From contig NZ_SRII01000004.1 in the NCBI RefSeq assembly GCF_004684095.1, positions 124,001 to 188,000 on the forward strand: a stretch of 64,000 bases of DNA, written 5' to 3'. This document shows, piece by piece, positions 19,481 to 27,909 of this stretch (positions within the stretch are counted from its first letter, which is position 1; every line of letters begins with the position of its first letter). The stretch comes from Hymenobacter sp. UV11 (GTDB lineage: Bacteria > Bacteroidota > Bacteroidia > Cytophagales > Hymenobacteraceae). Both the position numbers and the translations under genes were made by a program. The notes below the pieces were generated by a model. The model had not been told where the DNA came from, ran no database searches, and saw only the letters and a program-made list of their open reading frames with translations.

Positions 19481-20167
19481 ATGCTGCATACTGTTGCCGT
19501 GGTTTCGCTGGTGGTGGCGCTGCTCTGCGTGGTCCTCGTGGCCCTCGATATCGTGGCCGGCCACCGGCAAAAAATGTGGATAATGAACGCCGTGTGGATA
19601 CTCACGCCGCTCTACGCGGGGCCACTGGGCCTGTGGGCTTACTACAAACTAGGCCGCCTCAGCACCCAGAAAAAGGCGATGGCCGCCAAGGAGGCCGGCA
19701 CCGAGCCGCCCAGCCAGCAAAAGCCCTTTTGGCAGAGCGTGGCGGTGGGCGTGCTGCACTGCGGCAGCGGCTGTAGCCTGGGCGACCTGCTGGTCGAGAC
19801 GTTCGTGCTCTACGTGCCCTTCGTGGTGCTGGGGCACGCCATTTTTGGGGCCTGGATTCTCGATTATATCGTGGCCTTTCTGTTCGGCATCGCCTTCCAA
19901 TACTTCACCATCAAGCCCATGAAAAACCTCTCGCCGGCCGAGGGTCTTAAGGCCGCCGTGAAGGCCGATGCACTGTCGCTAACGGCTTGGCAGGTGGGTA
20001 TGTATGGCTGGATGGCCATTGCCACCTTCGTCATTTTCAAGCACGAGCTAAAGGCCAATAATCCGGTGTTTTGGTTCATGATGCAGCTGGCCATGCTGGC
20101 GGGCTTCCTCACGGCCTACCCCGTCAACTGGTGGCTGATTAAGTCCGGGGTGAAGGAGGAGATGTAG
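19481..20167 (+). CDS. DUF4396 membrane protein
   Basis: The protein has 228 residues with about six hydrophobic helices. It matches the DUF4396 pattern: VLHCGSGCSLGDLLVE (His and two Cys near residues 89-94), SLTAWQVGMYGWMAI, FWFMMQLAMLAGFLTAYPVNWWLIKSGVKE. The function is not known. The conserved HCGSGC motif and the position inside the copper island suggest metal sensing or transport (inference). A short hairpin (CCCGAAT...ATTCGGG, 20179-20200) follows the gene. Confidence 0.85.
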   Translation: MLHTVAVVSLVVALLCVVLVALDIVAGHRQKMWIMNAVWILTPLYAGPLGLWAYYKLGRLSTQKKAMAAKEAGTEPPSQQKPFWQSVAVGVLHCGSGCSLGDLLVETFVLYVPFVVLGHAIFGAWILDYIVAFLFGIAFQYFTIKPMKNLSPAEGLKAAVKADALSLTAWQVGMYGWMAIATFVIFKHELKANNPVFWFMMQLAMLAGFLTAYPVNWWLIKSGVKEEM

Positions 20168-20178
20168 CCGGCCTTACT

Positions 20179-20200
20179 CCCGAATGTTATAGTATTCGGG
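20179..20200 (+). terminator. Small hairpin after the DUF4396 gene
   Basis: A seven-base stem (CCCGAAT / ATTCGGG) with an 8-base loop is followed by a T/G-rich stretch. A weak terminator candidate. Confidence 0.35.
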
Positions 20201-20292
20201 CCTAATTGTGTGGTCTTTTGGGTGCACCCGCCGCCGGGGGTTTACGTTATAAAGATGCGGCCACCCCGTAGTGGCCCCTAACTTCTTTCGCC

Positions 20293-20502
20293 ATGCAAAC
20301 CCTGAAATTTAAAACCAACATCAACTGCGGCGGCTGCATCAAGGCCGTGACGCCCACCCTCAACCGCGAGGCCGGCGCCGGCAACTGGCAGGTCGATACC
20401 GCCAACCCCGATAAAATTCTGACCGTCAACTCGGACCAGCTCACCGCCAGCCAGGTGGTGCAGGCGGTCGAAGATGCCGGCTTCCACATTCAGGCCGCCT
20501 AG
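20293..20502 (+). CDS. HMA-domain copper chaperone (CopZ-like)
   Basis: The protein has 69 residues and is a single ferredoxin-like HMA domain with NINCGGCIKAV; the metal-binding Cys12 and Cys15 are arranged as CxxC. Length and fold match cytosolic copper chaperones that pass Cu(I) to CopA. It is followed directly by a Rho-independent terminator, so it ends its transcript. Confidence 0.9.
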   Translation: MQTLKFKTNINCGGCIKAVTPTLNREAGAGNWQVDTANPDKILTVNSDQLTASQVVQAVEDAGFHIQAA

Positions 20503-20513
20503 CCCGCTGCCCC

Positions 20514-20543
20514 AAAAAAGGCCCGGTACTGCCGGGCTTTTTT
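20514..20543 (+). terminator. Rho-independent terminator after the copper chaperone
   Basis: A GC hairpin (GCCCGG / CCGGGC, 20521-20537) has an A-run before it and six T residues after it. Confidence 0.85.
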
Positions 20544-20611
20544 GTGGGCCGCGGAGCCGGTTGGGTCGCGCTTACTTCACGCAAGGCAGTGCTTGCTACT
20601 TGATTTTTGTT

Positions 20612-23128
20612 ATGATAATTACCTTACTAACTGCTGATTACTGGAAAAACTGGCTGCCTGCCTTGCGCCCCCTCAGGGGGGGTAGGGGCCGGGGCGCGGC
20701 GGCCTGGCTGCTGCTGGCGCTGCTGAGCCTGGCCCAGGCGGCCGGCGCGCAGCAGGTGCAGCCCGCCGCCTACAATGCCTTGTATGCCAGCCCGGTGGCG
20801 GCGGCGGCCCGCGCCTCGCGCACCGTGCGCTACGACCTGAACGTGCGCGACACGACCTGGACCATTGCCGGCATCCGCAACCACGCGCTGGCCACCAACG
20901 GCATGGTGCCTTCGCCCACGCTCACCTTCACGGAGGGCGATACGGCGCTGATTTACCTGCACAACCAGACCCAGAAAACGGTGTCGTTTCACTGGCACGG
21001 GCTGCTGCTGCCCAACCGCTACGACGGCGTGCCCATGCTCACGACCGAGCTCATCGAGCCCGGCCAGGTGCACGAGTTCAAGTTTGCCCTCAAGCAGCAC
21101 GGCACGTTCTGGTACCACTCGCACTCGCGCCTCGATGAGCAAAAGGGGCAGTACGGGGCCATCGTGATTTACCCGCCTACCCCCCTCGCCACCCCCGACC
21201 ACGTGGTGCTGCTCTCGGACTGGACCAAGGAAAACCCCTGGGAAGTGCTGCGCTCGCTGAAGCGCGAAACCGACTGGTACGCCATTGAGCGCGGCTCGGT
21301 GCAGAGCTACGGCGGCGCCCTGGCCAGCGGCTACCTGGGCACTAAGCTGCGCCAGGAGTGGCAGCGCATGCCCCAGATGGACCTGGCCGACGTGTATTAC
21401 CAGGCCGACCTCGTGAATGGCCAGCCCACCCAGCAACTGCCCGACGCGGTGGCTGGCCAGCCGGTGCGCCTGCGCCTCATCAATGGCTCGGCGGCGTCGT
21501 ATTTCTGGGTGCAGTTTGGGGGCGGCAAGCTGCGCGTGGTAGCCGCCGATGGCGTCGATGTGCAGCCCGTGGCGGTCGATAAGCTGCTGATTGGCACCGC
21601 CGAAACCTACGATGTGGAAGTGACCCCGCCCGCCGCCGGCCAGTACGAGCTGCGCGCTACGTCCTGGGACATGACCCGCCACACCAGCCTGCTGCTGGGC
21701 AGCGGCCCCCTGCACCCCGCCCCCGACCTGCCGCGCCTCAACTACTACCAGCTCACCAAGGACATGAACACCATGATGAGCCAGATGACCGGCATGACCA
21801 TGGGCCGCGCCCCCGCCCACGTGCCGGCCCCCAGCGTGGCCCCCGCCGGCAGCGCTGGCATGAGTGACATGCCCGGTATGGCCGGCATGAGCATGGACAA
21901 GCAGCCGGCCATGCCCGGCATGCCCGGTATGAAAATGGACGACCCGGCCGCCAAGCCGGCCATGACCGCCGCGCCCATGCCCGGCATGAAAAGCGGCGAC
22001 GAAGGCATGAAAATGGGTGATAAAAAAATGGGCGGTATGCAGATGGGCGGCATGAAGAAAGCCCCGCTCGGCACGTTCGTGACTGGGGCCAAGCAGCTGC
22101 AAGCCGCCTACCCCGCCGAAACGCTCCTCAACTACGAGATGCTGAAGGCCCCGCAGCCCACCACCATCCCGGCCGGCCGGCTGGTGCGCACGGTGCAGTT
22201 GTACCTCACCGGCAACATGTTCCGCTACGTGTGGAGCATCAACAACAAGGTGCTCTCCAACGCCGATAAGATTGAGGTGAAGCAGGGCGAGACGGTGCGC
22301 TTCGTGCTGCACAACACCACCATGATGAGCCACCCCATGCACTTGCACGGGCACTTTTTCCGGGTCCTGAACGGGCAGGGCGCCTACTCGCCGCTCAAAA
22401 ACACGCTCAGCGTGGCCCCCATGGATATGGTCACCATCGAGTTTGACGCCAACGAGGAGAAGGACTGGTTTTTTCACTGCCACCTGCTCTACCACCTCAA
22501 CTCGGGCATGGCGCGCATCGTGCACTACGCCGGCTCCACCACCCTCACCGACGACCCCAAGAAACTGGCCCGCTTCGTGAGCGAAGACCGGGCGCTATTC
22601 CCGTATGCGCGGGTCGATGCCTTCAGCCAGGGCGTGTTTGCCCAGGGCGGCGTGCGCAACTCCTACTGGCTGCTGCGGGCCGATGTGGCCGCCAACTACC
22701 ACGGCTCCTACGAAACCGAAACCCACGTGCAGCGCTACCTCGGCCCCAAGCAGTTCGTGGCCGTGTACGCGGGTACCGACATCCGCAACAACATGCGCGG
22801 CGGCGCCAACACGGCCGCCGACGCCCCCGGCCAGCCCACCCGCAGCGACAATTCCAAGGACTTCCGCCAAGTGGCCTGCGTGGGTATCCGCTACTTCCTG
22901 CCCCTGCTGGTGTGGTCGGACCTGCGCCTCGACCACCAGGGCAAGATGCGCCTGCAGCTGGAGCGCGACGGCCTGCCCATCACCCGGCGCCTGCGCGCCG
23001 ACCTCATGGTCAACTCCGACCGCGAGTACCGGCTCGGCAGCAGCTACATCCTGGGCAAATACGTGGCCCTGGCCGGCAACTACGACAGCAACTACGGCTG
23101 GGGCGCCGGCCTGCGCCTCATCTACTAA
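20612..23128 (+). CDS. Multicopper oxidase (PcoA/CopA-oxidase type) with Met-rich insert and C-terminal barrel-like domain
   Basis: The protein has 838 residues from ATG 20612; the open frame upstream runs through the preceding terminator and is not coding. The signal peptide lies near residues 15-45. Copper sites are HWHGLLLPN, HGTFWYHSHS, HPMHLHGHFFRVLN and HCHLLYHLNSGM, giving the full type 1, 2 and 3 ligand set. Between the second and third cupredoxin domains lies a Met/Gly/Lys-rich insert (residues about 383-483, repeated MPGM and MGGM units), typical for Cu(I) binding. After residue about 660 comes a PcoB/CopB-like segment rich in alternating residues (YHGSYETETHVQRYLG; GAGLRLIY), probably a beta-barrel. 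It likely oxidises Cu(I) to Cu(II) outside the cytoplasm. Confidence 0.92.
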   Translation: MIITLLTADYWKNWLPALRPLRGGRGRGAAAWLLLALLSLAQAAGAQQVQPAAYNALYASPVAAAARASRTVRYDLNVRDTTWTIAGIRNHALATNGMVPSPTLTFTEGDTALIYLHNQTQKTVSFHWHGLLLPNRYDGVPMLTTELIEPGQVHEFKFALKQHGTFWYHSHSRLDEQKGQYGAIVIYPPTPLATPDHVVLLSDWTKENPWEVLRSLKRETDWYAIERGSVQSYGGALASGYLGTKLRQEWQRMPQMDLADVYYQADLVNGQPTQQLPDAVAGQPVRLRLINGSAASYFWVQFGGGKLRVVAADGVDVQPVAVDKLLIGTAETYDVEVTPPAAGQYELRATSWDMTRHTSLLLGSGPLHPAPDLPRLNYYQLTKDMNTMMSQMTGMTMGRAPAHVPAPSVAPAGSAGMSDMPGMAGMSMDKQPAMPGMPGMKMDDPAAKPAMTAAPMPGMKSGDEGMKMGDKKMGGMQMGGMKKAPLGTFVTGAKQLQAAYPAETLLNYEMLKAPQPTTIPAGRLVRTVQLYLTGNMFRYVWSINNKVLSNADKIEVKQGETVRFVLHNTTMMSHPMHLHGHFFRVLNGQGAYSPLKNTLSVAPMDMVTIEFDANEEKDWFFHCHLLYHLNSGMARIVHYAGSTTLTDDPKKLARFVSEDRALFPYARVDAFSQGVFAQGGVRNSYWLLRADVAANYHGSYETETHVQRYLGPKQFVAVYAGTDIRNNMRGGANTAADAPGQPTRSDNSKDFRQVACVGIRYFLPLLVWSDLRLDHQGKMRLQLERDGLPITRRLRADLMVNSDREYRLGSSYILGKYVALAGNYDSNYGWGAGLRLIY

Positions 23129-23166
23129 ATACGCTGCCCGAGAGGGGTAGGGAACCTGCTAAACGC

Positions 23167-23197
23167 AAAAAGCACCCGCCTTGGCGGGTGCTTTTTT
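23167..23197. terminator. Bidirectional terminator between the oxidase and the symporter
   Basis: AAAAAGCACCCGCC pairs with GGCGGGTGCTTTTT. The A-run on one side and the T-run on the other serve both convergent genes. Confidence 0.88.
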
Positions 23198-23219
23198 GTG
23201 GGTTGCCGGTAGTTTGAGC

Positions 23220-24902
23220 CTACCAGAATACCGAGTACAGCGCTACCACGATGCCCACAATGAGCACGGCCCCGGCCGTGAACGTAGGGTTGGGCTTGAA
23301 CATGGAGGAGTCGATTTCGAGGCCGTTGGTTTTTACGCCGCGCGCGTTTTCGATGAGGCTTATGATGACCATGCCGATGATGCAGAACACAAACACGAAG
23401 CCCATGCGGTCAAGAAACGGAATCTCGTACACGCCATTGACTGGCACGGCGAAGCCGAAGGGCGCCAGCCACGAGAGGTTCGCCATACCGGGCAAAAACT
23501 TGAGCAGCACCGACAGCAGAAAGCCGCCAATGGTGGCAAACAGCGCCGCGCTCGACGTAGCTTTCTTCCAGAAAAAGCCCAGGATGAACATGGCAAAAAT
23601 ACCCGGCGACACGAAGCCCGTGTACTCCTGAATGTAGGTGAAGCCACCCTTTTTGTCGATGCCCAGGTGCGGGGCAATGAGAATGCCCAGCAGCATGGCC
23701 ACCACCACGGCAATCTTGCCGGTGGTTACCAGCGTCTTCTCCGAGGCGTTGGGGTTGATGGCCTTCTTGTAGATGTCGAGCGTGAAGATGGTGGCAATCG
23801 AGTTGGCTTTGCCGGCCAGCGAGGCCACCACGGCCGCCGTGAGGGCCGCAAACGACAGGCCCTTGAGGCCCACCGGCAAGATGTTGAGCAGCACCGGGTA
23901 AGCGCGGTCGGGGTTGAGCTCGCCGCCCTGCATGAATTCGCCGCTGCCAAACACGTTTTGCTTGTACAGGATGTAGGCCGCAATGCCCGGCAGCACCACG
24001 ATAATGGGCATCATGAGCTTGAGCACGGCCGCAAACAAGAGGCCGCTGCGGGCAGTGGGCAAGTCGGCACCCAGGGCGCGCTGCGTGATGTACTGGTTGC
24101 AGCCCCAGTAGTTGAGGTTCACAATCCAGAGGCCGCCCAGCAGCACGGTGAGACCCGGCAGGTCGATGTAGCTGGGATTATCCGGCTTCAAAATCATGTG
24201 GAAGTGGTCGTTGGCCTGGTGATACATGATGTTCAGGCCGTTGAACACGCCGGTAGTGCCGTAGTGCTCCGATACCAGGTTGATGGCCAGGTAGGTAGTA
24301 GCCAGGCCGCCCAGAATGAGGAAGAACACCTGAATCACGTCCGTGAAGCCAATTACCTTCATGCCGCCCAGCGTAATGATGACGGCGGCAATGGCCAGCC
24401 CGTACATGCAGAAGTTGAGGTTGAGGCCCGATACGCTGCTGGCCGCAATGGCCCCGAGGTAGAGAATGGACGTCAGGTTGACGATAATGTAGAGCAGCAG
24501 CCAGAACACGGCCATAATCATGGCCACCGTGCCGTTGTAGCGCTGGTGCAGGAACTGCGGCATCGTGAAGATGCGGTTCTTGAGGTACACCGGAATGAAG
24601 AACACCGCCACGATAACCAGCGTCACGGCGGCCATCCACTCGTAGGCCGCAATGGCCAGGCCCATCTTAAAGCCCGAGCCCGACATGGCCACAAACTGCT
24701 CGGCCGAGATATTGCTGGCAATCAGCGACGAGCCGATGGCCCACCACGTGAGCGAGCCTTCGGCCAGGAAGTAGTCTTTCGAGTCGCCCTCAATGGTGCC
24801 ATCATGGCCCGTCTTGCGATTATAAATCCAGATGCCGTATCCGGCTACTATCAAAAAGTAGACGAAAAAGACGATGTAGTCTAGCGTAGCCAGCTTGTGC
24901 AT
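23220..24902 (-). CDS. Sodium/solute symporter of the SSS family (SGLT-like)
   Basis: The protein has 560 residues from ATG 24902 (MHKLATLDYIVFF); the frame extends 21 codons upstream without need. There are about 14 hydrophobic helices. The SGLT-type motif SLIASNISAEQFVAMSGSGF lies in TM2-3, and GSDLP-like GADLPTARSGLLFAAVLK in the middle. It imports a sugar or related solute with Na+. A GH43 glycosidase gene lies just upstream on the same strand (gap 91 bases), so the substrate may be xylose or arabinose released from xylan or arabinan. Confidence 0.9.
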   Translation of the reverse strand: MHKLATLDYIVFFVYFLIVAGYGIWIYNRKTGHDGTIEGDSKDYFLAEGSLTWWAIGSSLIASNISAEQFVAMSGSGFKMGLAIAAYEWMAAVTLVIVAVFFIPVYLKNRIFTMPQFLHQRYNGTVAMIMAVFWLLLYIIVNLTSILYLGAIAASSVSGLNLNFCMYGLAIAAVIITLGGMKVIGFTDVIQVFFLILGGLATTYLAINLVSEHYGTTGVFNGLNIMYHQANDHFHMILKPDNPSYIDLPGLTVLLGGLWIVNLNYWGCNQYITQRALGADLPTARSGLLFAAVLKLMMPIIVVLPGIAAYILYKQNVFGSGEFMQGGELNPDRAYPVLLNILPVGLKGLSFAALTAAVVASLAGKANSIATIFTLDIYKKAINPNASEKTLVTTGKIAVVVAMLLGILIAPHLGIDKKGGFTYIQEYTGFVSPGIFAMFILGFFWKKATSSAALFATIGGFLLSVLLKFLPGMANLSWLAPFGFAVPVNGVYEIPFLDRMGFVFVFCIIGMVIISLIENARGVKTNGLEIDSSMFKPNPTFTAGAVLIVGIVVALYSVFW

Positions 24903-24993
24903 GGGGCGGGAAAAAACGAATGGAAAACGAAAGTAGGGCAAATATCTGCTAACCGGGCTATGCAATCGATTGTGTCAAGAAAAAATTGAACTT

Positions 24994-26625
24994 TTAAGGT
25001 CCCACCCGCCACCAATCCACGGCCAGCTGGCCGGCCCCTACCCCCTCATCCGCGCTCAGGCAGAACAGGCCCATCTTGGCGCCCACCCACCGGCCTTCCT
25101 TGGCCGTGAACTCCGGCCCGAGCGCCGTAAACTGCCGGCCGTCGGCGCTGTAGCTGAACTGGCAGCGCGCGCCGGCCCGCACCGCCACGCGCAGGTACAG
25201 CGGCTGGCCGGGGGGTAGGGCCGCCGTGGCGGCGGTGGTTTCGGCGGCGCCCTTGTCGGCTTGCAGGCAGGTGGTCTGGCTCAGGAGCAGGCCGCCGGCC
25301 TGGCGCGTGAGGGTGAGCGTGGCGTAGTCCATACCCAGCACCACGAGGCCCGCTTTCTCGCCCTCCGCCTGGGGCGTAAACAACAATTTGGTCGTGGCCG
25401 TGAACTGCTCGGCGGGCGGCTTTTGCAGGAGCAGGCTGGGCACCAGGTACAGGTTTTTGGCTGCGGCGGGCACGGGCGCGGTGGCCAGGGCCAGCTGGCC
25501 GCCGGCCGGGGGGGTAGGGGCCAGCCACTGCGGCTGCGGGTTGGCCTGCCACTGCCATTGCAGGCCGGGCTGGCCGTGGTCAAACTCATCGGACGTGGCG
25601 GGCACGGCCACGGCTACCTTGCCGGGCACCTTGGGCTTGCGGTAGGTGAGCACCGGCTGGCCGGTGCCGTCGCCGTCGGGGTCGAGGCCCATCACGGGCC
25701 AGTCGTTTTTCCACTGCATCGGCTCCAGGTGCACCACCCGGCCGTAGGCGCCCTGGTCCTGGAAGTGCAGAAACCAATCCTGCTTGCCATCGGGCGTGTC
25801 GACCCACGCGCCCTGGTGCGGGCCGTTGGTGGGGGTAGGGCCCTGGGCCAGCACAATTTTATCCTCATAAGGCCCGAACACCTGCTTGCTGCGCAGCGCC
25901 ACCTGCCAGCCCTGCCCCACCCCGCCACCCGGCGCGAAGATGTAGTAGTAGCCGTGGCGCTTGTAAAACTTGGGCCCTTCAATGGTGGGGTGGTTCTTAT
26001 GCCCATCAAATACCAGCCGGTCCTCGCCCAGCAAGCTCAGCCCATCGGGGGCCATCTCGCTCACATGAATAACGCTCTTGACACCCGCGCGGCTGCCCGC
26101 GAAGGCGTGCACGAGGTAGGCGCGGCCGTCAGTATCCCAGAAGGGGCAGGGGTCAATCCAGCCCTTGGCAGCCTTTACGCACACCGGCTCCGACCACGGC
26201 CCGGCCGGGTTGGTGGCCTTCACCAGAAAAATGCCCAGGTCGGGGTCGGGGTAATAGAGGTAAAACTGGCCGGCGTGGTAGCGTAGCGCGGGCGCCCACA
26301 CGCCGTTGCCCGGCTGCACCTGGTCGTAGCGGTCGCGGGGCGGCTGCACCGGCAGCGCGTGGCCGATAATAGTCCAGTTGACTAGGTCGCGGGAGTGCAG
26401 AATGGGCAGGCCCGGCGCCGAGTTGAAGCTCGACGAGGTGAGGTAATAATCGCGGCCCACCCGCACCACGTCGGGGTCGGAATAGTCGGCGTAGAGCACC
26501 GGGTTTTTGTATTGTCCGGTGCCCAGGTCGGGCACCCAGGGGGGGGTAGGGGCAGGCGTTTGGGCAGAAGCCACCAGCGACAATAAGGCCGCTCCGAGCG
26601 CCAAAAACGGGGAAAATGAGCGCAT
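24994..26625 (-). CDS. Glycoside hydrolase family 43 (beta-xylosidase/arabinofuranosidase type)
   Basis: The protein has 543 residues with a signal peptide (FLALGAALLSLVASAQ). The five-bladed propeller of GH43 is indicated by the catalytic base Asp in YSDPDVVRVG, the second Asp in GWIDPCPFWDTDG, and the acid Glu in TIEGPKFYKRHGYYYIF. After residue about 330 comes a beta-sandwich domain (EKAGLVVLGMDYATLTL) as in GH43 enzymes with a DUF1349-like C-terminus. It is secreted to the periplasm or cell surface and cleaves xylo- or arabino-oligosaccharides. It is paired with the downstream symporter. No TAnnTTTG box was seen, only TACTTTCG at 26655-26662 on the minus strand. Confidence 0.92.
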   Translation of the reverse strand: MRSFSPFLALGAALLSLVASAQTPAPTPPWVPDLGTGQYKNPVLYADYSDPDVVRVGRDYYLTSSSFNSAPGLPILHSRDLVNWTIIGHALPVQPPRDRYDQVQPGNGVWAPALRYHAGQFYLYYPDPDLGIFLVKATNPAGPWSEPVCVKAAKGWIDPCPFWDTDGRAYLVHAFAGSRAGVKSVIHVSEMAPDGLSLLGEDRLVFDGHKNHPTIEGPKFYKRHGYYYIFAPGGGVGQGWQVALRSKQVFGPYEDKIVLAQGPTPTNGPHQGAWVDTPDGKQDWFLHFQDQGAYGRVVHLEPMQWKNDWPVMGLDPDGDGTGQPVLTYRKPKVPGKVAVAVPATSDEFDHGQPGLQWQWQANPQPQWLAPTPPAGGQLALATAPVPAAAKNLYLVPSLLLQKPPAEQFTATTKLLFTPQAEGEKAGLVVLGMDYATLTLTRQAGGLLLSQTTCLQADKGAAETTAATAALPPGQPLYLRVAVRAGARCQFSYSADGRQFTALGPEFTAKEGRWVGAKMGLFCLSADEGVGAGQLAVDWWRVGP

Positions 26626-26730
26626 ACCAAGAGTAAATAGGATGGGAGCCGGGCCGAAAGTAACCGTTCGCTACTCGGGTCGCACACTTTTCTGCTCCCT
26701 GCCCGGTCGCCAACCAATCGGCCGCGGTTG

Positions 26731-26738
26731 TATTTTTG
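26731..26738 (+). promoter_or_regulatory. Putative -7 box for the surface-sugar cluster
   Basis: TATTTTTG fits TAnnTTTG and lies 22 bases before the GTG start at 26761. No clear -33 element was recognised. Confidence 0.4.
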
Positions 26739-26760
26739 TAGGCATACCTACTTTTTGTCA

Positions 26761-27837
26761 GTGAAAAAAGCGCTGTACCTCATCGGCTCGCCCAACCAGA
26801 CTACCCAGATGCACCGGGTGGCGCAGCTACTCGAAGAGGAATACGAACCTTACTTCAGCCAGCTCTACTACGACGGCTGGATGCGCGGCTTCTACGAGTG
26901 GCTGCTGCGCAACAACATCCTGGACAAGACCATTGTGCAGGGCCTGGTGAAGGAAAAAGCCGACCGCTACGTGGCCCAGCACCAGCTGCGCCGCGACTTT
27001 GAAAACCGCGAGCTGCGCCATAAATACGACCTCATCGTGTGCTGCTCCGACATCGTGGTGCCCTGGAACTTGCTGAAAACCACCAAGTCAATATTCGTGC
27101 AGGAGGGTATGACCGACCCGCTCCACCTGTGGGCGCGACTGGTAAAGCGCTGCACCAATTTCCCCATTCTGGCCATCGGCACTGCGCTCAATGGCATGAA
27201 TAACTGCTGCGATATCTACTGCGTGGCCTCGCCTGGCTACGCCGAGCACTTCGAGAAGATTGGGGTCGATAAGGGCAAGCTTGTGGTCACGGGCATCCCC
27301 AATTTCGACGACGTGGAGAAGCTGCGCACCAACACGTTTCCGCACCGTGGCTACGTGCTGGTGGCCACCACCGACATGCGCGAAACCTTCCGGCCCGACA
27401 ACCGCAAGAAGTTCATCCGCCACGCCACGCGCATCGCCGCCGGCCGGCCCATGATTTTCAAGTTTCACCCCAACGAGGACATGGTCCGCGCCACGGCCGA
27501 GGTCAAGAAATACGCCCCGCCCAGCGCCCTCATCTTCACCGAAGGCAACACCGAGGAGATGATTGCTAACTCGGTGGAACTCATAACGCAGTACAGCACT
27601 GTGGCTTACGTGGGTCTGGCGCTGGGTATTCCGGTGCATTCGTACTTCGACGTGGCCGACCTCCAGCGCAAGCTGCCCATCCAAAACGGCGGCACCAGCG
27701 CCCAGCGCATCGCCGACATTTGCCGGCAGTTTGGGCGTTTTGAAGGCTCGGGCCCGGCGTTTTTGCAGCAGTATCAGCCCGCTGAAATCAAAAAAGAACG
27801 TCATGCAGAGCGCAGCGAAGCATCTCGCGTGGGGTAG
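26761..27837 (+). CDS. GT-B-like putative glycosyltransferase (HP and S/T motifs)
   Basis: The protein has 358 residues from GTG 26761. I do not recognise a named family. The C-terminal half resembles GT-B enzymes that use CMP-sugars: KFHPNE near residue 233 (HP motif), ITQYSTVAYVGLALGIPV near 276 (S/T motif), and FVQEGMTDP near 111, close to the D/E-D/E-G motif of bacterial sialyltransferases and Kdo transferases. No membrane segment or signal is present. It is the first gene of a cluster that makes a CMP-activated acid sugar, so it may be its transferase (inference); a CDP-glycerol transferase or epimerase-like fold is the alternative. The last about 14 codons (ERHAERSEASRVG) come from a palindromic repeat. 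Confidence 0.6.
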   Translation: MKKALYLIGSPNQTTQMHRVAQLLEEEYEPYFSQLYYDGWMRGFYEWLLRNNILDKTIVQGLVKEKADRYVAQHQLRRDFENRELRHKYDLIVCCSDIVVPWNLLKTTKSIFVQEGMTDPLHLWARLVKRCTNFPILAIGTALNGMNNCCDIYCVASPGYAEHFEKIGVDKGKLVVTGIPNFDDVEKLRTNTFPHRGYVLVATTDMRETFRPDNRKKFIRHATRIAAGRPMIFKFHPNEDMVRATAEVKKYAPPSALIFTEGNTEEMIANSVELITQYSTVAYVGLALGIPVHSYFDVADLQRKLPIQNGGTSAQRIADICRQFGRFEGSGPAFLQQYQPAEIKKERHAERSEASRVG

Positions 27838-27893
27838 TAATTTCTAAGGTGAGGACGACTTCACGCGAGATGCTTCGCTGCGCTCTGCATGAC
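27800..27893. repeat. Palindromic repeat with perfect 32-base arms (family A)
   Basis: The arms 27800-27831 and 27862-27893 are exact complements around a 30-base loop. The repeat covers the 3' end of the preceding gene and the gap before the cytidylyltransferase gene. It is the same family as the repeat inside cusA. Confidence 0.95.
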
Positions 27894-27909
27894 AATAACT
27901 TAATAGCCT

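Noticed and set aside
20474..20611. Upstream start for the multicopper oxidase
   Set aside because: It would overlap the HMA gene and its terminator; the signal peptide fits ATG 20612.
20627..22525. A 632-codon minus-strand frame opposite the multicopper oxidase
   Set aside because: His/Gly/Val-rich composition is the mirror of the oxidase codons; all copper motifs are on the plus strand.
23181..24884. A 567-codon plus-strand frame opposite the symporter
   Set aside because: Its composition (His, Gln, Arg, Val-rich) is an antisense shadow, and the minus strand encodes a clear SSS transporter.
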